Assembly: GCA_934725535.1 (NCBI GenBank)
Contig: CAKVBV010000066.1
Coordinates: 1 to 13,259, forward strand
Origin: an uncultured Bacteroidales bacterium
GTDB taxonomy: Bacteria; Bacteroidota; Bacteroidia; Bacteroidales; Paludibacteraceae
Direction of reading: 5' to 3'
Length of the DNA: 13,259 nt
The position numbers and the translations under genes are program-made. Below the pieces are notes generated by a model that was not told the origin of the DNA, ran no database searches, and was given only the letters and a program-made list of their open reading frames with translations. Below are positions 6,927 through 13,259 of the stretch, piece after piece (the stretch's first letter is position 1; the number at the start of each line of letters is the position of its first letter).

Positions 6927-6981
6927 TGCCGCATCGCCGGTGCCGGATAACCCGTCATAAATAATCAAACTGCTGACAACT

Positions 6982-7013
6982 CTTGCATGTTTGCACAAAA
7001 ACGTGTATCTTTG
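6982..7013 (+). promoter_or_regulatory. Promoter of the interrupted nuclease gene
   Basis: CTTG at 6982-6985, 20-base spacer, TATCTTTG at 7006-7013. This would give a leader of about 110 bases before the ATG at 7131. The leader contains a 6-pair hairpin GTGCCG-TAAAGG-CGGCAC at 7081-7098, about 30 bases before the ATG. Confidence 0.6.
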
Positions 7014-7130
7014 CAGGCGTAAACAATAAAGTATCAACAAAATAGAAACCAATAAACAGATACATTGCTTATGTAAACCGGTGCCGTAAAGGCGGCACAT
7101 GACATATTGAACATACAAATCATTCAGCGT

Positions 7131-7628
7131 ATGAACTTATTAGGTTATCTAAAAGATGTGGTCTCTGATGAACCAACTCCACCTTGTACTACAGAGGAAA
7201 TTGCGAACAAGTTAAAACGAATGAGTTTGCCAACGTCTATTCTTCGAGCCACCCAATATGTAGGAGAAAGCAAAGAGGGAAAAGTACAAAAGAATATATT
7301 AAATCAATTACGTGAGAAATATGGGCGCGACAATGTGACAGCAGAGTACAACATTGGCGGGCACTGGGGAATGTGAAGTGATATCGATTTGTTCGATGGA
7401 ACGGTCGGTATAGAACTAAAGGTTGCAGAACAACTTACAAAAGCCGCAAATGTAGAACGCCTTATAGGTCAAACTGTATATTACACCCGCCGTAAATATA
7501 CAACGGGTAATCTAATTGTGGTAATAGTAGGGAGACGCAAAGAATATGATGCGGCAATGAAAGAACTGCAAACCATCATTACAGAAATAGGAGCCATATT
7601 CATATACAAATCGATAGACCAATTATAA
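7131..7628 (+). pseudogene. PD-(D/E)XK-like nuclease gene split by an in-frame TGA
   Basis: From the ATG at 7131 there are 81 codons ending GGHWGM, then TGA at 7374-7376, then 83 more codons in the same frame to a stop at 7626-7628. The two halves read as one protein of about 165 residues. Right after the TGA comes SDIDLFDGTVGIELKV: Asp86, Glu95 and Lys97 form the D...ExK signature of PD-(D/E)XK nucleases, and Glu72 may also contribute. The family member is not recognised; substrate is unknown. Composition is about 38% GC by counting several lines, clearly below both neighbours, suggesting acquisition by transfer. TGA serves as a normal stop elsewhere here (TonB receptor, porZ-like), so this is most likely a nonsense mutation or sequencing error. 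Reinitiation at the TTG at 7389 would keep only the ExK half. A TTG start at 7107 is possible but less likely. Confidence 0.7.
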
Positions 7629-7824
7629 TCGTTTTGTAGAATTTTCGAGTACGTGTTCGACGGCGACGAGCACCACCTCACCCCAACCTCGTGTCAAGGC
7701 CGTGACATCGGTATGTGTTCTACGAGTGGATAACGAGTGGATAAGCAGCAATTCCGGTGGGGAAAATCACCCCTGAAACGGACTTGATAAACTGCCTTCA
7801 CGATATGCCATACAGACGCTTCCG
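7629..7824. other. Convergent intergenic stretch of unknown content with an 11-base duplication
   Basis: ACGAGTGGATA occurs twice in tandem at 7722-7732 and 7733-7743. The part from about 7647 is GC-rich with many CpG steps, in sharp contrast to the AT-rich nuclease gene. Both strands stay open without a start codon for 30 or more codons in register, but I recognise no family. A weak GGGG/CCCC pairing near 7758-7775 might help termination. Confidence 0.4.
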
Positions 7825-8268
7825 TTACTTCTTGCGGAGCCATGTTTGGCTGCGACCCAGTATGCCCGCTTTGTCCAGCGAACCGCGGAGCACCAGATTC
7901 CCGTGCTTGTTGAGGTAAATCTTGCCGTAATAGAACTTGCCGTTATTGGGGTCAAGGACGTGTCCGCCTTTGAGTTCCCCGTCGTGCAACTTCATATCGC
8001 GGATAATCGTGAGCCCCTCAAAAGGCTTGCGATGGTCTTCGCCCTTGCACTGAGTACAGATGAGTTCCTCAGGGTTGCTGGTTTGATAGAGGATGGTGGT
8101 GATGGTGCCGTAGTATAGCCCGTTGTCGGCACGGCTGATAGTAACCACTGCCCACTGCTCGCCGGTGGCATCATCCACCGTAACCCACTCCCCAAGAATA
8201 GGTGTTTGCGCAGAAAGACAAGCACAAGAGAGTGCCAAGAAAGATAAAAAAACGAATCTTCTCATCAT
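7825..8268 (-). CDS. Secreted DUF2147-family protein
   Basis: 147 residues, usual size for the family. Residues 1-20 are a signal peptide (MMRRFVFLSFLALSCACLSA). The mature part follows the DUF2147 pattern: GEWVTVDDATGEQWAVVTI (26-44), a CTQC motif (71-74) followed by KGEDHRKPFEGLTII, then GGHVLDPNNGKFYYGKIYL (101-119) and LGRSQTWLR (137-145). Function of the family is not established; members are small envelope or periplasmic proteins. The start may be at the ATG at 8268 or the adjacent one at 8265. It is transcribed divergently from rdgB from a shared 135-base intergenic region and appears to be a single gene. Confidence 0.9.
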   Translation of the reverse strand: MMRRFVFLSFLALSCACLSAQTPILGEWVTVDDATGEQWAVVTISRADNGLYYGTITTILYQTSNPEELICTQCKGEDHRKPFEGLTIIRDMKLHDGELKGGHVLDPNNGKFYYGKIYLNKHGNLVLRGSLDKAGILGRSQTWLRKK

Positions 8269-8299
8269 ATCAGTTGTTGTTTGTTTATTGTTACGGCTG

Positions 8300-8334
8300 C
8301 AAAAGTACGAAAAAAAAGTCGGAATTGCCGCAAA
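8300..8334 (-). promoter_or_regulatory. Promoter of the DUF2147 gene
   Basis: Minus-strand TACTTTTG (8307-8300), identical to the -7 box of the CMD/cupin operon including the flanking GCTGCAAAAGTAC seen on the plus strand. The nearest TTTG is at 8334-8331, a 23-base spacer, longer than the 20 bases found at the other promoters here. Confidence 0.55.
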
Positions 8335-8347
8335 TTCACCGTATTTA

Positions 8348-8379
8348 TTTGGATATTTGCGAAAAATTTAGTAACTTTG
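8348..8379 (+). promoter_or_regulatory. Promoter of the rdgB-porZ operon
   Basis: TTTG at 8348-8351, 20-base spacer, TAACTTTG at 8372-8379: a full match to the Bacteroidetes sigma-ABfr consensus. The ATG of rdgB is 25 bases downstream of the box, so the leader is short. This also rules out an in-frame start upstream at 8281. Confidence 0.75.
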
Positions 8380-8403
8380 CAGGTTATAATATGTGTATTG
8401 GAT

Positions 8404-9030
8404 ATGAGGTTAGTGTTTGCATCGAACAACGCACACAAGTTGAAAGAAGTGCGTGAGATATTGGGCTGCTCCATGAGAAAAGAGGAGAATAAGGATATAT
8501 GCCCTATTGAAGTGCTTGGCTTGAAAGATATTGGTTTTGAGCAGGATATAGAAGAGACGGGTGCCACCTTGGAGGCAAACTCCTCTATAAAGGCGCATGC
8601 TGTATGGCAATACGTATGCGGACGCAAAGATATAGATGGCGTGTTTGCCGATGACACGGGCTTGGAGATAGAGGCATTGGGCGGACAACCCGGAGTGCAT
8701 ACTGCCCGCTGGGCGGGAGAGCCTGCCAACGATGCAAACAATAGGCGGAAAGCACTGCGGGAACTGACGGGCATTGCCAACCGCAAAGCACGCTTCCGTA
8801 CGGTGGTAACGCTGATTATCGATGGGAAAGAACGGCAAGTGGAAGGCGTGGTAAATGGCAATATCGCCGAGCAGGAGAGTGGTGCGGGCGGCTTTGGGTA
8901 TGACCCGTTGTTCATACCCAAAGGGTATGACGTGCCTTTCGCCTGCCTGACAGAGACGGAGAAGAATAGCATCAGCCACCGCGGTCAGGCGATACGTGCG
9001 TTGGAAGAGATACTGCGAACAGGAAAATAG
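8404..9030 (+). CDS. rdgB: RdgB/HAM1 non-canonical purine NTP pyrophosphatase
   Basis: 208 residues. It hydrolyses dITP, dHAPTP and XTP to the monophosphate plus pyrophosphate, keeping deaminated purines out of DNA and RNA; it acts in the cytoplasm as a dimer. Visible motifs are VFASNNAHKLKEV (4-16), EETGATLEANSSIKA (50-64), the metal/catalytic FADDTGLEIEALGGQPGV (81-98) with Asp83/Asp84, TARWAG (100-105), GFGYDPLFIP (163-172) and SHRGQAI (191-197). Residues about 22-35 are slightly longer and more charged than usual. Start is the ATG at 8404, directly before the conserved MRLVFASNN. The porZ-like gene follows after 14 bases, so the two are co-transcribed. Confidence 0.96.
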   Translation: MRLVFASNNAHKLKEVREILGCSMRKEENKDICPIEVLGLKDIGFEQDIEETGATLEANSSIKAHAVWQYVCGRKDIDGVFADDTGLEIEALGGQPGVHTARWAGEPANDANNRRKALRELTGIANRKARFRTVVTLIIDGKERQVEGVVNGNIAEQESGAGGFGYDPLFIPKGYDVPFACLTETEKNSISHRGQAIRALEEILRTGK

Positions 9031-9044
9031 TCAAGAGAAAGCGT

Positions 9045-12000
9045 ATGGACAAACGATTGATAAGAAATACAGCCATAGTGGTCGTGTTATTGGTGGCGTG
9101 GGGGTATGCCTATGGGGCGCGTAGCGGATGGGAAACACATTTCGCGTATAACAGTGTGTCGCAGATAGCCGTAACCTATGACGAGACCTATGCTTTGGCT
9201 AACGGAGCGATATTCTCGGTGGATAAACTGACGGAACGGCTGACCACCTACAACAGTAGCGACGGGTTGCACGGTACCGAAGTAGCGCAGATTACTTACG
9301 ACAAAGAGCGCCGGCAGTTGCTTATACTCTATACCGATGGCAAGATGGATATACTCCGTGACGGGCGCATGCACTATATCCCCGACTTGTACAACAAACG
9401 CATGATGGCATCCAAACGTTGCAACAATGTGACGATAGTTGATGACAAGGCGTATATGTCGATGGAGTTCGGTATATTGGTGTTTGACTTGGAACGGTAC
9501 GAGTTCAGAGATGCGTACTACATAGGCAAGAATGCTGCCGAGGTGCAGGTGCAGGATGTGGTGCTGCGCGGAGACAGTATCTATGCCAAAACAAAGGACA
9601 AGTACTATTGTGCGGCGTTGAAAGACAAGTTGGTGGACTACCATTACTGGCAAGAATGTAGTTCGGTGAATGTGCCGTTCGACACCGACAAGGGAAAGAA
9701 CGTAACTGACACCAATGGCGATATATGGCAGGCAGCGGGCACCAATGGGGTGTATAGAAAGACCAAAACGGGCGAGGAAGCACACTACCTGCCTGAGGGA
9801 CCGCAAGTGAATGTACCCTATTGGATGACCGTGGACAGGGGAAGACTGTATGTGGTGCAGGGCGGTCGTTGGGCTTCGCAATACAGCCGAGCAGGACACC
9901 TGATGATATATGAGAACGGACAGTGGACCAACATCACCCAATCGGCTATCCGTGCCAAGACCGGCAAGCCTGCATTGGACTTTATGAATGTGGCGGTGGA
10001 CCCTAAAGATGCAGACCATTTCTTTGTAACCAGTTACGGTACAGGGTTGTATGAGTTCAGAGGGACGGAAGTGGTAAAGCACTACAAGACGGCAAATAGT
10101 ATCCTTGCTGCAGCAGCACCGAGTAACCCCGACTATTACACACGTGTAGAGGGGGCTGTTTATGACGCAGAAGGAAGGCTATGGGTAATGGTGTCCGGTG
10201 TAACCGACACGCTGTTAGTGGCATTTTTGCCGGATGGACAGACCCAGAGAGGACTGATGGTATATAAGGACGATGGCTCACCATGGTCTATGGTTACAAC
10301 CGGTGGTATGGTAGCGGATAACTATCGTGACCATTGCAAGTGGCTGTTGACTTGCAGAGCCGGAGCGTATGTGGCAATGGTGGACGATAGCGGCACACCG
10401 TTTGACGCAAGCGATGACAAGACCATTCTCCGTTCCGAGTGGTACGACCAAGACAACCAACCGATAGCACCTGAAGCATTGTATAGTATGACACAGGCGG
10501 ATAACGGGGATATATGGGTGGCGAGCAATATCGGACCCGTTATCATTGACCATAATACGGACTACCTTACCTCGTCCACCTGCCGACGCCTGCGTATTAT
10601 GATGTCGGACGGAACGTACCTGTTGGAGAGTGAGCAGGTGAATGTTTTTGCCTTTGATAGCAAGAATCGCATTTGGATAGGTACACAAGCGTCAGGAGTG
10701 TATGTGATAAATGATGCTGCCACCGAGATAGTGGCACACTACACAAGCGACGACACACCGATGCCAAGCAATACGGTATTGTCGTTGGCTTACGATGATA
10801 TGCACGACTTGATGTATATTGGCACGGGGGCTGGACTGGTGTCGTGCAAACTGGCTCCTGACACAAGCACGAACCTGATAGATACTTCCGAGGACAATTG
10901 GACGTATGGTAGTATGCGGCAATGGCGTGCACACTTCGCCTACTCGAGTATTGATGAGGTGGCTGTGATGGGAGATAAGGTGTTTGCTTTGTCAAGTGGG
11001 GCGTTGTTCTCTGTAAACAAACAGAGCGAGGAATTGGAATACTACAACCGGCTGACGGGCTTGAGCAGTTCGGGAATAAGTCATATCGGCTACAATCCCA
11101 CTACGGGAACGTTGTTGGTAGCGTATGAGAACGGGCATTGGGATATTATCAACAAGCGCGGGGACATAACCAATGTGGCAGACCTGTACTTGAAACCGTT
11201 GAGTGGTACAAAGGCTGCCAACGATATGGTGATGATTGGAGACAAGGCTTATCTTGCTATGGCATTTGGTATTGTGGTGCTGGATATGAACAAGCAAGAG
11301 GTAACAGATACATACTATATAGGGAATGAAGCGGCAGAGGTGGATGTGAAGTACATTGCCACCGTGGGAGACAGCCTGTACGCTTGCACTACTACCGCAC
11401 TCTATCGTGCGTATATAGGTGATAACTTGGCAGACTATGTGAATTGGCACCAGTTGTCCCTACCTGCAGGCAAGACGCTGCAAGGCATGAGAGACTTCGA
11501 CAATACGGTGTGCGTGCTGAGAGATGACAGCCTGCTATATTCGTTGAAAGGCAAACAATGGATAAAGCATTCGTTGAATACATCGCTATATCGACTATGC
11601 AAAATAGATGACAGACTGTTCGGACTGCCAAACCAGCAGTCGTATGTGAGGGAGATAGGCAAGGACTACTCTGTGAGCAAGTTTGTGGACTATGGTTTTG
11701 TGTGCGATATGGCACGGGACGGAAATACGTATTGGTTAGGAACCCGTACCAATGGCTTGGTGCGTGTAACGGAAAGCACTACACAGGAGTTCCACCCTGA
11801 TGGTCCGCTGAGTAATATGTCATACCGGTTACAGACCTTTGGCAATAGACTATATGTGCTGCCTGGCGGACGATGGGCTTCGCAGTATAATCGCGAAGGA
11901 GTGATAATGTACTACGAGAATGGTAGTTGGACGAATGTATCCAATGCCACTCTTACGGGGATGGCAAACCATCATTTGCGCGACTTTATGAACGTGGCAC

Positions 12001-13151
12001 AAGACCCGAAAGACGCAAACCATTACTTTGTAACCACCTATGGTACGGGTCTGCTGGAGATGCAAGGCACACAAGTGGCAAAGTTATACCTGCCTGCAAA
12101 TAGTGCGTTGGAGTCGGCTGCACCCTCTACACCGGATTGGTACACCCGTACCGACGGAGCGATATATGACGAACAGGGCAACTTGTGGATGTTGAATGCG
12201 GGAGGAGTTACCAATATACAGATATTGTCGGGCAATGGGAATTGGACATCATTTAATCTTATTGCAGAGGGAAAAAAGATTTCCTTGGAAACACCATTTG
12301 GAATAATGATAGACAATCATAACCCGCAATGGAAATGGATACCTCTTTCACGGGCAGGCACGGGACTTATTCTGTTGCAGGACGGCGGCACCCCCCTTGA
12401 TGCCTCCGACGATAAGGTTACGTTCCGAGATGAATGGTATGACCAGCAAGGCAAGCGCGTGGCACCGACTACCATTCACTCTATTGCACAGGACAAGGAC
12501 AATACCGTATGGGTGGGTACCAACGAAGGGCTTTTCTGTATCCCGTCGTCCATAGACTTTACTACATCGAACAGATGTGAACGTATCGTATTGTCCCGCG
12601 ATGACGGTTCGGGGTTGGGCGACTACCTGTTAGGCAGCGAGAGAATCAATAGTATTGTGGTGGATGGTGATAACCGCAAATGGATAGGCACAGAGACATC
12701 GGGTGTGTATCTGATGTCTGCGGATGGTATGGAGACAGAGGCGCATTTCACTACAGACAACTCCTTGCTGCCAAGTGATAATATCCTGTCTATAGCCATT
12801 ATGGAATCTACAGGTGAGGTGTTTATTGGCACGGATGCAGGATTAGTTTCGTATATGAGTGATGCGGTACAACCGGCAGAGGATTTCCACAGCCTCTATG
12901 CTTATCCGAACCCTGTACACCCGAACTACAAGGGATACATTACTATCAAAGGCTTAATGGAGAATACCGAAGTGCGCATTGTGGACGCAGAAGGCAATTT
13001 GGTCAAACTGTTGCAGGGCATTGGCGGTGAAGTAGTGTGGGATGGCACCAACACGGTAGGAAAACGTGTAGCCTCAGGCGTCTATACTGCGATATGCAAC
13101 ACCAAAGACGGCAAAGCACACGGCAATACGAAGATACTGATAATGAACTGA
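9045..13151 (+). CDS. porZ: PorZ-like type IX secretion protein with the propeller module duplicated
   Basis: 1368 residues, against about 780 for Porphyromonas gingivalis PorZ. PorZ is a cell-surface part of the T9SS attachment complex, linked to attaching A-LPS to cargo; it has two beta-propellers and a C-terminal beta-sandwich domain. Here residues 1-25 are a signal peptide. Module 1 (29-601) begins WETHFAYNSVSQIAV and module 2 (627-1270) begins WRAHFAYSSIDEVAV; both contain GGRWASQY, DFMNVA-DPKDA, YGTGL, DASDDK and GTDAGLVS/GTGAGLVS-type motifs in the same order. A single C-terminal domain (about 1281-1368) starts LYAYPNPVHP and contains VVWDGTN and ASGVYTAI, as in T9SS C-terminal domains. 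Module 1 lacks about 70 residues present in module 2. The protein may be the organism's PorZ or a second paralogue. It sits between rdgB (14-base gap) and an overlapping membrane gene. Confidence 0.85.
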   Translation: MDKRLIRNTAIVVVLLVAWGYAYGARSGWETHFAYNSVSQIAVTYDETYALANGAIFSVDKLTERLTTYNSSDGLHGTEVAQITYDKERRQLLILYTDGKMDILRDGRMHYIPDLYNKRMMASKRCNNVTIVDDKAYMSMEFGILVFDLERYEFRDAYYIGKNAAEVQVQDVVLRGDSIYAKTKDKYYCAALKDKLVDYHYWQECSSVNVPFDTDKGKNVTDTNGDIWQAAGTNGVYRKTKTGEEAHYLPEGPQVNVPYWMTVDRGRLYVVQGGRWASQYSRAGHLMIYENGQWTNITQSAIRAKTGKPALDFMNVAVDPKDADHFFVTSYGTGLYEFRGTEVVKHYKTANSILAAAAPSNPDYYTRVEGAVYDAEGRLWVMVSGVTDTLLVAFLPDGQTQRGLMVYKDDGSPWSMVTTGGMVADNYRDHCKWLLTCRAGAYVAMVDDSGTPFDASDDKTILRSEWYDQDNQPIAPEALYSMTQADNGDIWVASNIGPVIIDHNTDYLTSSTCRRLRIMMSDGTYLLESEQVNVFAFDSKNRIWIGTQASGVYVINDAATEIVAHYTSDDTPMPSNTVLSLAYDDMHDLMYIGTGAGLVSCKLAPDTSTNLIDTSEDNWTYGSMRQWRAHFAYSSIDEVAVMGDKVFALSSGALFSVNKQSEELEYYNRLTGLSSSGISHIGYNPTTGTLLVAYENGHWDIINKRGDITNVADLYLKPLSGTKAANDMVMIGDKAYLAMAFGIVVLDMNKQEVTDTYYIGNEAAEVDVKYIATVGDSLYACTTTALYRAYIGDNLADYVNWHQLSLPAGKTLQGMRDFDNTVCVLRDDSLLYSLKGKQWIKHSLNTSLYRLCKIDDRLFGLPNQQSYVREIGKDYSVSKFVDYGFVCDMARDGNTYWLGTRTNGLVRVTESTTQEFHPDGPLSNMSYRLQTFGNRLYVLPGGRWASQYNREGVIMYYENGSWTNVSNATLTGMANHHLRDFMNVAQDPKDANHYFVTTYGTGLLEMQGTQVAKLYLPANSALESAAPSTPDWYTRTDGAIYDEQGNLWMLNAGGVTNIQILSGNGNWTSFNLIAEGKKISLETPFGIMIDNHNPQWKWIPLSRAGTGLILLQDGGTPLDASDDKVTFRDEWYDQQGKRVAPTTIHSIAQDKDNTVWVGTNEGLFCIPSSIDFTTSNRCERIVLSRDDGSGLGDYLLGSERINSIVVDGDNRKWIGTETSGVYLMSADGMETEAHFTTDNSLLPSDNILSIAIMESTGEVFIGTDAGLVSYMSDAVQPAEDFHSLYAYPNPVHPNYKGYITIKGLMENTEVRIVDAEGNLVKLLQGIGGEVVWDGTNTVGKRVASGVYTAICNTKDGKAHGNTKILIMN
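9129..10847 (+). repeat. First propeller module of the PorZ-like protein (residues 29-601)
   Basis: 573 residues aligned with residues 627-1270. The region around residues 198-235 is contracted relative to the second module, and no C-terminal domain follows it. Confidence 0.8.
10923..12854 (+). repeat. Second propeller module of the PorZ-like protein (residues 627-1270)
   Basis: 644 residues, closer in length to a complete PorZ propeller pair, followed directly by the C-terminal domain. Even at DNA level parts of the modules match, for example TGGGCTTCGCA at both GRWASQ motifs (about 9868 and 11875). Confidence 0.8.
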
Positions 13152-13259
13152 TGGATAATAGCATACGTCCGTTTTTCGCAGGAGCCTTATTGGCATTATG
13201 TTCCACTGTGATAGTTGCAGTGCTTGGCTATTCCACCGGGCTGTTTTGGGACAATATAC
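13151..13259 (+). CDS. Start of a membrane-protein gene, 3' end outside window
   Basis: The ATG at 13151 overlaps the TGA of the porZ-like gene (TGATG), so translation is probably coupled. The 36 visible residues begin MDNSIRPFFAGALLALCSTV and hold one hydrophobic segment (about residues 8-30) followed by GLFWDNI. A short N-terminus, one membrane helix and a following WDN are reminiscent of multi-pass glycosyltransferase family 39-type proteins in Bacteroidales, but that is a guess from very little sequence. Confidence 0.6.
   Translation, partial: MDNSIRPFFAGALLALCSTVIVAVLGYSTGLFWDNI

Larger units (their letters stand above)
6244..7130. other. Gene-free interval rich in repeats
   Basis: No reading frame here has a believable start, composition or family match. 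It holds the acetyltransferase promoter and leader, heptad arrays 1 and 2, hairpin elements A, B and a possible third copy, the 11-base repeats, and the promoter and leader of the nuclease remnant. The 10-base string TGCTGACAAC also occurs twice (6781 and 6971). No tRNA or other recognisable RNA gene was seen. Confidence 0.7.

Noticed and set aside
6781..6980. Direct repeat TGCTGACAAC as an insertion-site duplication
   Set aside because: Ten bases in a 200-base interval can occur by chance and no mobile-element ends lie between the copies.
7374..7376. Selenocysteine or reassigned TGA in the nuclease gene
   Set aside because: TGA ends the TonB receptor and porZ-like genes normally, no selenoprotein context is visible, and the position is not a known Sec site; nonsense mutation or read error is simpler.

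Overview
The window looks like a chromosomal segment of a Bacteroidales bacterium, perhaps Prevotellaceae-like with a type IX secretion system (T9SS); I cannot name the species. The reasons are the promoter signals (a TAnnTTTG box 20 bases from a TTTG/CTTG box), a SusC/BtuB-era TonB receptor with a VVVTG TonB box, a PorZ-type T9SS protein with a C-terminal PNP-containing domain, a DUF2147 protein and a DUF362 lipoprotein. Coding DNA is mostly in the low to mid 50s % GC by eye.

Left part (1-5586, minus strand): one apparent operon read right to left from a promoter at 5555-5586. It encodes a secreted two-domain carboxymuconolactone-decarboxylase/cupin protein, a divergent short DXS-like thiamine-diphosphate enzyme, a TonB-dependent receptor and a DUF362 lipoprotein that runs off the left edge. 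Gaps between genes are 22, 32 and 39 bases. The DXS-like gene carries five tandem 7-base repeats inside its coding sequence, translated as a repeat-derived peptide next to a predicted substrate-binding loop.

Middle (5647-7824): a LacA/Maa-type acetyltransferase on the minus strand is followed by about 890 bases without a believable gene. That stretch is full of structure: two arrays of degenerate 7-base units, two copies of a 33-base hairpin element whose stem differences are compensatory (plus a weaker third), and four 11-base tandem units. To its right lies an AT-rich plus-strand gene for a PD-(D/E)XK-like nuclease, interrupted by one in-frame TGA just before its catalytic motif, and then an unexplained GC-rich intergenic stretch with an 11-base duplication.

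Right part (7825-13259): a small secreted DUF2147 protein (minus) diverges from a plus-strand operon of rdgB (house-cleaning dITP/XTP pyrophosphatase), a porZ-like gene, and the start of a membrane-protein gene that overlaps the porZ stop codon. The PorZ-like protein has 1368 residues because its whole beta-propeller module is present twice, in diverged copies, ahead of a single C-terminal domain. This, the heptad repeats (coding and non-coding) and the covarying hairpins are the most unusual contents. I did not find a complete new defence or mobile system.
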